A stretch of DNA of 64,000 nt, from NCBI GenBank assembly GCA_011321815.1, contig DROS01000045.1, positions 1-64,000 of the forward strand. Direction: 5' to 3'. Positions 46,488 through 55,341 of the stretch are shown here, in pieces (within the stretch, counting starts at the first letter, position 1; the number at the start of each line of letters is the position of its first letter). The DNA is from Gammaproteobacteria bacterium. Its GTDB lineage: Bacteria; Pseudomonadota; Gammaproteobacteria; SZUA-152. The notes beneath the pieces are model-generated. The model worked only from the letters and a program-made list of their open reading frames with translations. It made no database searches and had not been told where the DNA came from. The position numbers were made by a program, and so were the translations under genes.

Positions 46488-47495
46488 TTATACGTATTCC
46501 TCACCACCGGAGCCGCCCAGGGAAATATCACCGGCATCGGCCAGCCTGCGGGCCACCGAAAGGATTTCTTTTTGCGCACCCTCCACTTCACTAAGGCGCA
46601 CAGGCCCTTTCGCCTCAAGATCATCACGCAGCATTTCAGCAGCACGCTTGGACATGTTTTTCAGGATTTTTTCTTTCAGCTCATCGTCCGCGCCCTTCAA
46701 TGCCAGCACCAGTGACTCGGAAGAGATTTCCCGGAGAATCGTTTGAATATCACGATCATCAACCGCTTTCAGGTTATCAAAAACAAACATAAGATCCTGA
46801 ATACTCTGCCCAAGATCAGCATCAATTTCCTTGACGCTGTCCATGATCTCACCTTCCATTGAACTGTCGATAAAATTAAGAATATTCGCAGCCGCTTTCA
46901 AACCACCCACACTGGAGGATTTCACATTATTTTTACCCGTAAACTGTTTTTCCATGATGTCATTAAGCTCATTTAATGCAGCAGGCTGAATGCCATCCAA
47001 TGTGGAAATACGCATCAATACATCAACACGCACACGATCAGGGAACACCGCCAGTACTTCAGCCGACTGATCCGGGTCCAGATACGACAAAACAATGGCA
47101 ATAATTTGTGGATGTTCGAGGCGAATAATTTCAGCCACTGCACGTGAATCCATCCACTTGAGTGTTTCAAGCCCCTTGGTATTTCCACCTTGTAAAATAC
47201 GATCAATCAGACCTTCGGCTTTATCATCACCCAGCGCCTTTTTCAGCACACTGCGTACATAATCATCAGTCCCCAAACCCAATCCTGTTTCTTCCTGTAC
47301 CGTGGCACAAAAGTCTTTTAACACCGTGGTAACCTGGCCACGTGAAACATTATTCAACTGCGCCATAGCTGCGCCCACCGCCTGTACTTCTTTGGGGTCC
47401 ATGTGCTTCAGCACTTCCGAAGCCGCCGCTTCACCAAGGCTCATTAAAAAAATCGCAGCACGATCAATACCCTTCACATCACTGTTTTCAGCCAT
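46488..47495 (-). CDS. fliG: Flagellar motor switch protein FliG
   Basis: FliG is the torque-generating C-ring protein that contacts MotA and FliF. The 335-residue sequence contains the N-terminal domain, the middle EHPQ motif (RLEHPQIIAIVLSYL) and the C-terminal motor domain with the charged helix (VLALKGADDELKEKILKNMS and SKRAAEMLRDDLEA) whose Lys/Asp/Arg residues interact with the stator. The start overlaps the fliF stop by eight bases, giving tight coupling. Length matches the family. Confidence 0.96.
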   Translation of the reverse strand: MAENSDVKGIDRAAIFLMSLGEAAASEVLKHMDPKEVQAVGAAMAQLNNVSRGQVTTVLKDFCATVQEETGLGLGTDDYVRSVLKKALGDDKAEGLIDRILQGGNTKGLETLKWMDSRAVAEIIRLEHPQIIAIVLSYLDPDQSAEVLAVFPDRVRVDVLMRISTLDGIQPAALNELNDIMEKQFTGKNNVKSSSVGGLKAAANILNFIDSSMEGEIMDSVKEIDADLGQSIQDLMFVFDNLKAVDDRDIQTILREISSESLVLALKGADDELKEKILKNMSKRAAEMLRDDLEAKGPVRLSEVEGAQKEILSVARRLADAGDISLGGSGGEEYV

Positions 47496-49131
47496 CAGCA
47501 GCCACCCAATTCTTTACCACTTGTGCGACCAGTTTTGGGTCCTGTTCAACGGCTTTGTTTGCCGTCATGATGTTTTGCTCATAACTTCCAGGGGCAGGAA
47601 TAGCTGGGGTATCCTGCGCAGCCCCCAGGGTCACGGTATCTTCTGCCATACCCTCAGCACCATCGGTTGCTGCGGATTTTGTTGTTGTATTAACCGGAAC
47701 CATTTCCCGGGATTGTGTTGCCAATGAACGCATAATTGGCTTCAAGATTCCGAACAAAACCATAATCACCAACAACCCACCCAAAATCTTTTTACCAATA
47801 TCCAGCGCCCACCCCTGCTCCCAAATAGGCACTTCGGGTAAAGGCTCCGGTGCCGCAGGCACCATGAATGATGAATTCATCACATTCACTCTATCACCCC
47901 GCTGCATATCAAACCCCACTGCCTCCTTGATCAGGTTGCTCAAACGGGTCAGCTCTTCCGGAGTACGTGGCAAACGTGTGGTATTGCCATCCACTACCGT
48001 CAATTTATCATCCACCACTACAGCCACCGACAGTCTTTTCAGGCGTCCCATAGAGAAGCGTGTATGGCTGATGGTTTTATCCAGCTCATAATTACGTATC
48101 GCTTTGCGCTGGCTGCTGCTGGGTACCGCACTGGCAGGTTCGATACCGGCATCCACATTTTCCTGCACGGTCGCTGCACCAGGAGGCTGATTTGTCAATG
48201 CGCCAGGCACGCCACCATTAATGGCGCCGGAAGATTCATTAACCATAGTTTGGTCACTGCGCAAGGCCGGTGCATCAGGATTAAAACTTTCCTGCGTTTG
48301 CTCGCTCACCGTAAAATCAATGTCCGCAGTCACCTGCGCACGCACAGATTCCGGCCCCAGAATAGGCTCCAGCAAGCGTTCAATGCGATCAATATAGGCC
48401 TGCTCAAATTTATTGATGTACTCAAACTGGGCGCCCGTTCGTGCAATTTGTAAATTGGCGCTACTGGAAGTTAACAGTTTTCCTTTTTGATCCACCACTG
48501 TAACACTGCTGACATCCAGGTTGGGAATGCTGGATGACACCATATGTGTAATTGCAGACACTTGCCCATTTTCAAGACTTCGACCAGGAAACAAATCCAC
48601 CACCACCGAGGCACTGGTTTTTTTTCGATTACGCACGAAAACCGATTGCCGCGGCACAGCCAGATGCACACGTGCATTTTTAACGCTGCGCAAACTGGAA
48701 ATCGTTCGCGCCAATTCAATTTCCAATGCACGCTGGTACCGCGCCTTTTCCATAAATTGTGAAACACCAAAATTACTTTTGTTTTCCAGTGCATCAAAAC
48801 CGGCACTCACGCCTTTTGGCAATCCCATGGAAGCCAGCTTAATACGGGCATTATGTATTTTATTTTTGGGAACCAGTACAGCACCTGTGGCTTCATCAAG
48901 TTTTGCCTCAATACCGCTCTGCCGCAATGCATCCAGTACTGTGCTGACATCCTGCTCTTCCAAGGCACCGTATAACACACCATAATTTGGCGTCCATGAC
49001 CACAACACTACGGTGACACCGATAGCCACACTGGCTGCCAGACCCAACATCAAGCCGATTTGACGAAAGGCATTCAAACCGCTCATGCCTGCAAGTCCGG
49101 CAGAAACCTCTTCGGTATTTACTAATGCCAT
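47488..49131 (-). CDS. fliF: Flagellar MS-ring protein FliF
   Basis: FliF forms the MS-ring platform in the inner membrane. The 547-residue protein has an N-terminal transmembrane helix (about residues 28-46), the YscJ/FliF ring-building motifs (GMSGLNAFRQIG, VLYGALEEQDVSTVLDAL, ASMGLPKG), a periplasmic variable loop, a second transmembrane helix (about 445-465) and a C-terminal FliG-binding tail. The gene lies 73 bases downstream of fliE. No sigma-54 site was found in that gap. Confidence 0.95.
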   Translation of the reverse strand: MALVNTEEVSAGLAGMSGLNAFRQIGLMLGLAASVAIGVTVVLWSWTPNYGVLYGALEEQDVSTVLDALRQSGIEAKLDEATGAVLVPKNKIHNARIKLASMGLPKGVSAGFDALENKSNFGVSQFMEKARYQRALEIELARTISSLRSVKNARVHLAVPRQSVFVRNRKKTSASVVVDLFPGRSLENGQVSAITHMVSSSIPNLDVSSVTVVDQKGKLLTSSSANLQIARTGAQFEYINKFEQAYIDRIERLLEPILGPESVRAQVTADIDFTVSEQTQESFNPDAPALRSDQTMVNESSGAINGGVPGALTNQPPGAATVQENVDAGIEPASAVPSSSQRKAIRNYELDKTISHTRFSMGRLKRLSVAVVVDDKLTVVDGNTTRLPRTPEELTRLSNLIKEAVGFDMQRGDRVNVMNSSFMVPAAPEPLPEVPIWEQGWALDIGKKILGGLLVIMVLFGILKPIMRSLATQSREMVPVNTTTKSAATDGAEGMAEDTVTLGAAQDTPAIPAPGSYEQNIMTANKAVEQDPKLVAQVVKNWVAADG

Positions 49132-49204
49132 GAGAAACCTTCTTTGTTGTTGCCGTTTTTATGACTGATATTAAATAAACAATTTTTATATGCGTGATTC
49201 TCCA

Positions 49205-49525
49205 TCAAACCTGCATTGACATTATTTCCTTATAGGCGCTCACCAGTTTTTTTCGTACTTGTAGTGCTGCTTCAAAAGCAATGCTGGATTTTTGTTTGGC
49301 AATCATCACTTCAGCAAGACTTATACTGGAATCCCCTGAAATAAAGGAATTCGTCAGTTTACCGGAGGCTTTTTGTACCTCATTGACCTTGTTGATACTG
49401 TTACTCAACAGGTCTCCAAAATTACTGCCGGTTATGCTATGTTGTGGCGTAGCTGTATTTCCCTGTGCCGCAGCGGCCATAGCACGCATTTGGGTAATCA
49501 ATTGACTGGTATCAATGTCATTCAT
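49205..49525 (-). CDS. fliE: Flagellar hook-basal body protein FliE
   Basis: FliE links the MS-ring to the rod and is exported early. The 106-residue protein shows the family pattern: NFGDLLSNSINKVNEVQKASGKL and the C-terminal SLAEVMIAKQKSSIAFEAALQVRKKLVSAYKEIMSMQV region, of which IAKQKSSIAFEAALQVR is the most diagnostic. AGGAG lies before the ATG. It lies 42 bases after fleR on the same strand; that gap has no obvious sigma-54 promoter, so fliE may be read from fleSR or from a site within fleR. Confidence 0.93.
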   Translation of the reverse strand: MNDIDTSQLITQMRAMAAAAQGNTATPQHSITGSNFGDLLSNSINKVNEVQKASGKLTNSFISGDSSISLAEVMIAKQKSSIAFEAALQVRKKLVSAYKEIMSMQV

Positions 49526-49567
49526 GGTGATTCTCCTGTTCCTTTCATGTCGATCAACAAACCAGGG

Positions 49568-50929
49568 CTACACTGTTTCCATACCATAACGGCCAGGAAC
49601 AGACATACCCATTTCACGCATTTTTGCTAACTTGTAACGAAGAGTACGTTGGCTTATACCCAGTTTTTCAGCAACGCGCTGGCGGTTGCCATTATCGGCA
49701 CGTAACGCCGCAATAATTTTATTGTATTCGTGGTCCCGCATTTCACTATCCAATGTTCGAGACTCATCGTCATTGTCATCCGGAATGTTATCAGCACCCG
49801 CCCCAAGATTTTCGAATTGAATATCCTCTGCTTCAATCACATCGCCCTGTTTCAAAATCAATGAACGTTGGATCACATTATCCAGCTCACGTACATTACC
49901 CGGCCATTGATGATTTAATAATTTTTCCCGTGCGGGCTTGCTTAATGCCACTGGCTTGGCAGCATTTGACTTTAAGTGTTTACTGATCAACATAGTGCAC
50001 AGTGGCAAAATATCATCGGCCCTGTCACGCAATGCGGGTATCTGAATAGGAAAAACATTCAAGCGGTAAAACAGGTCTTCACGAAAACGACCTTCTTTGA
50101 CTTCCAGGCGCATATTCCGGTTGGAAGTTGCCAGCACACGTACATCCAGCGCCATGGTTTTTTGCCCACCCAATCGCTCGACTTCGCATTCTTGCAACAC
50201 ACGCAATAACTTGGCCTGGAGCCCGGCATCCATTTCGGAAATTTCATCCAGCAACAAAGTCCCGCCCTGGGCCAATTCAAATTTTCCAGGGCATGCCTTG
50301 TAGGCACCGGTAAAGGCGCCCTTTTCATAACCAAACAAAGTTGCTTCCAGCATGTTTTCTGGAATAGCGGCACAATTAATTGCAACAAAGGGTTTTCCTG
50401 CCCGCCCTGAGTGGTTGTGAATATAATGTGCCAACACCTCTTTTCCGACACCGCTTTCCCCCATTAACATAATGGTTGCGTCACTACCCGCTACCCGTTT
50501 TGCCAATACGGCAAGCTCCCGGCTGCGCGAGTCTTCGGCAATCATATTGCCGCTGTCTGTACTACGCTCACCGACATATTGACTTACCATGGCCACCAGC
50601 ACTTCGGCCTCAAAGGGTTTGCTAAGATAATCCACAGCGCCGTCACGCATGGCTTCCACCGCCATTTGTATCGAGCCATACGCCGTCATTAGCATTACGG
50701 GGATCTCCTGCCATTGTGATTTGATTTTTTTAAGCAGTGCATGGCCGTCCATACCCGGCATCTGAATATCCGTAATCACCATATCAATTGATTGGCATTG
50801 AAGAATGTCCATTGCGGCAAGCCCATCACTGGCGGTTTGTATTTTGTACCCGGCCAAGGCCAGAGTGCCGCAAAGTGCTGTCCGTAAATCGGCATCATCC
50901 TCAACAACCAGAATAACAGTCTGGCTCAT
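49568..50929 (-). CDS. fleR: Sigma-54-dependent response regulator FleR
   Basis: FleR activates mid-class flagellar genes after phosphorylation by FleS. The 453-residue protein has a receiver domain (Asp in MVITDIQMPG; Lys in YLSKPF), an AAA+ sigma-54 interaction domain (Walker A GESGVGKE, GAFTGA loop, Walker B GGTLLLDEI, arginine fingers in GRFREDLFYRLNVFP) and a C-terminal Fis-type helix-turn-helix (NRQRVAEKLGISQRTLRYKL). It overlaps fleS by four bases (ATGA). Confidence 0.93.
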   Translation of the reverse strand: MSQTVILVVEDDADLRTALCGTLALAGYKIQTASDGLAAMDILQCQSIDMVITDIQMPGMDGHALLKKIKSQWQEIPVMLMTAYGSIQMAVEAMRDGAVDYLSKPFEAEVLVAMVSQYVGERSTDSGNMIAEDSRSRELAVLAKRVAGSDATIMLMGESGVGKEVLAHYIHNHSGRAGKPFVAINCAAIPENMLEATLFGYEKGAFTGAYKACPGKFELAQGGTLLLDEISEMDAGLQAKLLRVLQECEVERLGGQKTMALDVRVLATSNRNMRLEVKEGRFREDLFYRLNVFPIQIPALRDRADDILPLCTMLISKHLKSNAAKPVALSKPAREKLLNHQWPGNVRELDNVIQRSLILKQGDVIEAEDIQFENLGAGADNIPDDNDDESRTLDSEMRDHEYNKIIAALRADNGNRQRVAEKLGISQRTLRYKLAKMREMGMSVPGRYGMETV

Positions 50930-52140
50930 ATTTCCTCCCGACCATTTGGTGTATTGTTTTTCGTGGTGACATTTTTTTCTGTGTCAGCAACCGGCAATTG
51001 CATAATAAATTCACTGCCTCGTGTCGGGGCCGGTTCCATTCGCACATTGCCACCATGCGCACGTGCAACGGCCTTCACTACAGCCAGCCCCAAACCGGTA
51101 CCATCATTTCGTGTAGTGAAAAAAGGTTTAAAAAGTTCGTGCCGAATATCTTCAGGAATACCAGGGCCATTGTCGATGACACAAAGCTCAACGGTATTGC
51201 AAACACCTTTACGCGCCTGCAAGGTCAATCGGGCCGATGGGTTATCCTCTTTGCCCATGGCCTGAATCGCATTGTTGGCAAGATTAAGCAACGCACTACT
51301 GAGAATGCGGGGATTGCCCTGAATTTCCTGCGTGGGCGTATCACAGATAACCATTAACTGAATACCACGTTGCTGGCATACGTTGGCAATATGGTTTTCC
51401 AACTCTGCAAATAATGTAACCACAGCAACGCGCTCCTGCCCACTGTAACCGGTACGGGAAAAAATCAGCATGTCAGAAATCAACGATTCCAATTGGCGTA
51501 ATCGCTCGGTGACTTTGTCAGCCAGTTGATTACGCGCATCATTATCCAGTTGGGTGTTTTTGAGCTGTGCTGCGAACAACAGGCTGGACGCCAAAGGTGT
51601 ACGGATCTGGTGGGCAAGCCCTGCGGCCATTTCACCCATAGCGATCAACCGTTGATGTTGGCTCAGGTTATCTTGTAGTTCGCGCGTTTCTGTCACGTCA
51701 GTAATCAGCAACACCTGACCGGGCTGACTTCCCAATGGACAAGTGGAAATACTGACACGTCGCCCGTCACGCAATGAAATCTCATGACCGTCATCAGAGC
51801 GTGGCGCAAATACGCGCGCGATCACATTTGCCCACACTTCACCGTGCCGGAGTTCACCCAGTACGGCTGTGGCACTGGGATTAAATTCACTGATCTGGCC
51901 CGAGCCATCCACCACAACCACACCTGCTGGCAACGCTGTCAAAATGGCGCGTAACAACGATGCGTCGGTTGTTACCGTATGTGCATGGGAATTTTGTGCC
52001 GCGCTACGACCTGTCAACTCACCGTGCAGTTGGGTCACACGGTCTTCAAGCTGATGGTATGAGGCCTCCAGTTGGGAGGAGACGCGATTAAAGACCTTGA
52101 AGCTTTTTTCCAGGTCCTGAATTTGTTGCGATACTGCCAT
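50926..52140 (-). CDS. fleS: Sensor histidine kinase FleS
   Basis: FleS is the cytoplasmic partner kinase of FleR. The 404-residue protein has an N-terminal coiled coil, a PAS domain (about residues 65-165: LTALPAGVVVVDGSGQISEFNPSA), a HisKA domain with the phosphorylated His in GEMAAGLAHQIRTPL, and a HATPase with N box NLANNAIQAM, DNGPGIP and GTGLGLAV. No transmembrane segment is visible. A sigma-54-type promoter sequence lies about 85 bases upstream, consistent with control by FleQ. Confidence 0.93.
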   Translation of the reverse strand: MAVSQQIQDLEKSFKVFNRVSSQLEASYHQLEDRVTQLHGELTGRSAAQNSHAHTVTTDASLLRAILTALPAGVVVVDGSGQISEFNPSATAVLGELRHGEVWANVIARVFAPRSDDGHEISLRDGRRVSISTCPLGSQPGQVLLITDVTETRELQDNLSQHQRLIAMGEMAAGLAHQIRTPLASSLLFAAQLKNTQLDNDARNQLADKVTERLRQLESLISDMLIFSRTGYSGQERVAVVTLFAELENHIANVCQQRGIQLMVICDTPTQEIQGNPRILSSALLNLANNAIQAMGKEDNPSARLTLQARKGVCNTVELCVIDNGPGIPEDIRHELFKPFFTTRNDGTGLGLAVVKAVARAHGGNVRMEPAPTRGSEFIMQLPVADTEKNVTTKNNTPNGREEI

Positions 52141-52223
52141 GGCACGCCTTGCCTTTCTGTTTCAAACAGTCTGTGTGGTACAGCCGGGCCAAAACCCTTT
52201 ATTTGCCGTTTTGCCACAGAATT

Positions 52224-52239
52224 AGCAAGTAGTGTGCCT
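52224..52239 (-). promoter_or_regulatory. Sigma-54 promoter upstream of fleS
   Basis: On the minus strand AGGCACACTACTTGCT matches the -24/-12 consensus (GGCAC, five bases, TTGC). It is placed in the 153-base spacer between fleQ and fleS, where FleQ-dependent fleSR promoters lie in Pseudomonas and Vibrio. Confidence 0.8.
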
Positions 52240-52293
52240 AAACTACAACATTCTTTGTTATCAACAAGTTATAAATAGCAGTCATTTACCGAG

Positions 52294-53727
52294 TCAAATT
52301 TCCGTCATGGTTTCATTGCGTTGCAAACCATATTTACGCAATTTTTCCACTAACGTGGTACGGCGCATTTTCAGTCGTTTTGCCGCATGAGCCACCACCC
52401 CCCCCGCATCATCCAATGCCTGCTTGATCAATGAGCATTCCATGGAGCTGATATGCTCTTTTAAATCGATGCCTTCCCGTGGCAGACGGGATGTCTGAAA
52501 ATCGGCACTGGGCATCAGATGTTGTTCAAAATTAATTGTGGGCGCATCTTCGCTCACGGTACCGGTCGGCCGGAATTTTGCGGGTAAGTCGGCAACATCA
52601 ACAATGCCATAGGGATACATAATAACCATGCGTTCCAACAGATTGGACAGTTCACGCACATTGCCCGGCCAGCGGTACTGGCACAACGCCATCATCGCAG
52701 CAGGGGTAAAACGCACCGAGCCTCGTTTTTCGTTTTCCATGCGGGCGATCAATTCGTTTACCAGCAAAGGCACATCGTCCATACGATCACGCAACGGCGG
52801 CATATCAATGGGAAAAACGTTGAGACGGTAATACAAGTCTTCACGGAAACTGCCGTCCTTGATCAACTCTTCCAGGTTTTGATGTGTGGCGGCAATAACC
52901 CGTACGTCAGCTTTCAGCTCCTTGTTACCGCCGACACGTTCAAAAGTGCGCTCCTGCAACACTCGCAACAGTTTGACTTGCATGTTCATCGGCATGTCAC
53001 CGATTTCATCCAGAAACAGGGTGCCACCCTCTGCCATTTCAAAACGCCCCCGGCGGGCACTGATCGCTCCGGTGAAAGCACCTTTTTCATGGCCAAACAA
53101 TTCACTCTCCAGTAACTCACTGGGAATGGCGCCACAGTTAATCGGCACAAAAGGCTTGTCACGCCGTGCAGAATGATAATGCAGGTTGCGCGCAACCACT
53201 TCTTTACCAGTGCCAGACTCACCCAAAATAAGCACTGTGGCTTCAGAGTTGGCCACTTGTTCAATCAACTTGCGCACCTCGATTACTCCGCGGCTGTTGC
53301 CCACCAGACTACGGAACAAATCCAGATTCACACCGCCACTGCTGCCACGCTTGCGGCCAAGATTAAACACCTCGACACGTTGCAGCAGATCAGACAATTC
53401 GGAATAACGTAAAGGAAGATTCAATATAGCGAAGGCAGACTGCACCGTATTTTTGTCCAGTGAGCGGTCATTGTCTTCTGACAACAGAAGTACGATCGGA
53501 ATGTGTTCAGATTTTTTCTTTATTTCAGCGAACAATTCGGTGAGGCAGTCAGCAGAACCGCAATCCCCCAGTAAAACTGCTTCCGTTCGGTCATCCAGAA
53601 AATCCAGCACCGCACTGCTGGTGGTAACATTTACTGCTCCCTGTGCAACAAATTCCAGAATGGCAGTGAATTTCTGACGCTGTTGGTCATTGTCTTCGAC
53701 CAGCAACAGTGTCATTGAATCAGGCAT
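52294..53727 (-). CDS. fleQ: Sigma-54-dependent flagellar master regulator FleQ
   Basis: FleQ activates class II flagellar genes with RpoN and binds c-di-GMP. The 477-residue protein has an atypical REC-like N-terminal domain (LLVEDNDQQRQKF; only a weak phosphoacceptor region LLGDCGS), a central AAA+ domain (Walker A GESGTGKE, GAFTGA, GGTLFLDEIGDMP, FREDLYYRLNVFPIDMPPL arginine fingers) and a C-terminal helix-turn-helix (VVAHAAKRLKMRRTTLVEKLRKYG region). The ATG at 53727 with GGAGGAG upstream was chosen over an extension of ten residues. Confidence 0.93.
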   Translation of the reverse strand: MPDSMTLLLVEDNDQQRQKFTAILEFVAQGAVNVTTSSAVLDFLDDRTEAVLLGDCGSADCLTELFAEIKKKSEHIPIVLLLSEDNDRSLDKNTVQSAFAILNLPLRYSELSDLLQRVEVFNLGRKRGSSGGVNLDLFRSLVGNSRGVIEVRKLIEQVANSEATVLILGESGTGKEVVARNLHYHSARRDKPFVPINCGAIPSELLESELFGHEKGAFTGAISARRGRFEMAEGGTLFLDEIGDMPMNMQVKLLRVLQERTFERVGGNKELKADVRVIAATHQNLEELIKDGSFREDLYYRLNVFPIDMPPLRDRMDDVPLLVNELIARMENEKRGSVRFTPAAMMALCQYRWPGNVRELSNLLERMVIMYPYGIVDVADLPAKFRPTGTVSEDAPTINFEQHLMPSADFQTSRLPREGIDLKEHISSMECSLIKQALDDAGGVVAHAAKRLKMRRTTLVEKLRKYGLQRNETMTEI

Positions 53728-53793
53728 TGTCTCCTCCCGGGATAAGGCCATGTGCACCGGTTAAGTGCGTTTGTTTTCCCTATATCGCACTAA

Positions 53794-53821
53794 GTTATAC
53801 ACCATATTTCCGGGATGTCAA
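53794..53821 (-). promoter_or_regulatory. Sigma-70-type promoter of fleQ
   Basis: On the minus strand TTGACA (53816-53821) and TATAAC (53794-53799) are separated by 16 bases and lie about 65 bases before the fleQ start. This is one of the strongest housekeeping-like promoter sequences in the window and fits the sigma-70-controlled top of the flagellar hierarchy. Confidence 0.75.
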
Positions 53822-53923
53822 AATATTGTCACAGATAAGCTAATAAAAATTGCTTTATAAAACGGTATGCTAGGTGATTTACTTCAATACACCTGTAAAA
53901 CTTAGGGGCTAACACTCAGTAAA

Positions 53924-54499
53924 TTATGAATTTCCACTTCTGCGCGCCAAAGCAATGGCGCGACGATGCTGGCGAAAAATATACTTGTCCAGCTGGTCTT
54001 GCAGGCGTTCCTCCAATGGATAAAAGCTCACGGTAAAGCTTTGCGCCTGTACGTCAACAAGCCGCGTATAAAGTGCTAACGGACGGGGAAAATGTGGATC
54101 AAGGTAAAGCTGAACCTTCAATAACATCTCTTTTTTAAAGCAGGTAATGACCTCACCCCCGGTTTGTACACAAAGGCCGCGTGTACCTAAGGTAACAGCA
54201 TACCGCATTGGCAGGCTCACATTGCTGGCCATCATTTCTGTAACCAGACTCAACAGCAAATCCAAGCGCGTTTCAAGGCGTTTAAATTGTTCATGCCCAC
54301 TGGTCACGTCAACTTCGTCGCCTTCTTGTGCTGATGCCTCATCCTTCAGCAACAAATTTTGCAGTAATTCTTCGTTAGCACGGTGATGCCGATATTGCTC
54401 ACCTTCACTGGGGAACCCAGGCAACACTTCCCAGTCCATGGGCAAGTAGTCATTAAAGGTAATGCCTTCCAATAGAGAGTTTGCTGATTCGGTGTGCAT
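53924..54499 (-). CDS. PilZ-like domain protein of the flagellar cluster
   Basis: This 191-residue protein has an N-terminal helical part (about residues 1-95) and a C-terminal PilZ-like beta domain (about 96-185) ending in LQDQLDKYIFRQHRRAIA, typical of PilZ proteins. The RxxxR and (D/N)xSxxG motifs used to bind c-di-GMP are not evident: the equivalent segment is MRYAVTLGTRGLCVQTGGE. It probably cannot bind the nucleotide in the canonical manner. Position between fliT and fleQ corresponds to a conserved hypothetical in Pseudomonas fliDST operons. Confidence 0.65.
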   Translation of the reverse strand: MHTESANSLLEGITFNDYLPMDWEVLPGFPSEGEQYRHHRANEELLQNLLLKDEASAQEGDEVDVTSGHEQFKRLETRLDLLLSLVTEMMASNVSLPMRYAVTLGTRGLCVQTGGEVITCFKKEMLLKVQLYLDPHFPRPLALYTRLVDVQAQSFTVSFYPLEERLQDQLDKYIFRQHRRAIALARRSGNS

Positions 54500-54552
54500 A
54501 ACCCGCAGAGTAATCGAAGCAATCGGGTTTATGCAATGCTGACGAGCGGTAT

Positions 54553-54876
54553 TTATTTGTTGTTGGAGGTGAAACCCTGAATAGTCTGATAAGCCATGCT
54601 GGCCTTGCCTGAGTTTTTTATTTTGCGTAGTTCATCCTGAATAGCCGGCATTTCCGCTTTTGCCAGGCTTTTGGTCTTTTCATCAATCGAAAGCACCTCC
54701 CGGGCAAGTTCAACGTTATCGGTAATACCGTGGGCAAAGACTTGATCAAATAATGGCAGACGGGCCTTTTCCAGCTTGGTTAACTTTTCCCAGTCACCAG
54801 CCTGTGCAGACAGTAACATTTCCCGGGTCAGTGTGAGCAATTGCCCGGTGGGTAATAATTTTTCTGCGGTATCCAC
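54553..54876 (-). CDS. fliT: FliT-like flagellar chaperone
   Basis: This 107-residue helical protein sits in the position of FliT, directly after fliS; FliT homologues are export chaperones for FliD. The GTG start at 54876 has no convincing ribosome-binding site. Sequence features such as LLTLTREMLLSAQAGDWEKLTKLEKARLPLFDQVF match the FliT-type segment with the conserved Trp. Sequence conservation in this family is low, so the name rests on position, size and this motif. Confidence 0.75.
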   Translation of the reverse strand: MDTAEKLLPTGQLLTLTREMLLSAQAGDWEKLTKLEKARLPLFDQVFAHGITDNVELAREVLSIDEKTKSLAKAEMPAIQDELRKIKNSGKASMAYQTIQGFTSNNK

Positions 54877-54906
54877 TATATTATTTTAATGCCGGTCAGA
54901 TCACGC

Positions 54907-55305
54907 TCAAGGCTTGATACCATCCCAGCCGGATTTTATCTCTTGTAAAAGTGTGACAATTTCATCCAGAATGGCCGTGTTATTTTCAGCATGCGCCTTC
55001 ATCAGCTGTCGCAGCATATAATCGTACAAACCATCCAGGTTTGCAGCAATCTCACCCCCGGCCTCCATATTCAAACTGCTACGCAGGCCATCCGAAATAA
55101 TGGAGGTGGCTATTTTGATGTTTTGTGATTTCCCGGAAATATCTTTGGTTTGTATCTGCTCTTTCGCTTCCGCAATTGCTTCCATCGCCCTGGCAAGCAA
55201 TTTCCCAATCAATTCATGAGGACTGGCACCCAGGACTGCCGCATCAATCTGTACAGTTTGATAAGCACTGACTGCCGTTTTCATGCCTTCCATTCTTGGC
55301 TCCAT
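54907..55305 (-). CDS. fliS: Flagellar export chaperone FliS
   Basis: FliS binds the C-terminus of flagellin in the cytoplasm and prevents premature polymerisation. The 132-residue protein has the conserved features SAYQTVQIDAAVLGASPHEL (pieces such as ASPHELIGKLL are diagnostic), ISDGLRSSLNMEAGGEIAANL and LYDYMLRQLMKA. Three Met codons near the start (55305, 55293, 55284) leave the exact N-terminus open. Family members usually begin a few residues before AYQTV, which favours 55284. Confidence 0.92.
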   Translation of the reverse strand: MEPRMEGMKTAVSAYQTVQIDAAVLGASPHELIGKLLARAMEAIAEAKEQIQTKDISGKSQNIKIATSIISDGLRSSLNMEAGGEIAANLDGLYDYMLRQLMKAHAENNTAILDEIVTLLQEIKSGWDGIKP

Positions 55306-55341
55306 ACGCTAAATTGCTAGCCTGTTAAATAATTAATTCTG

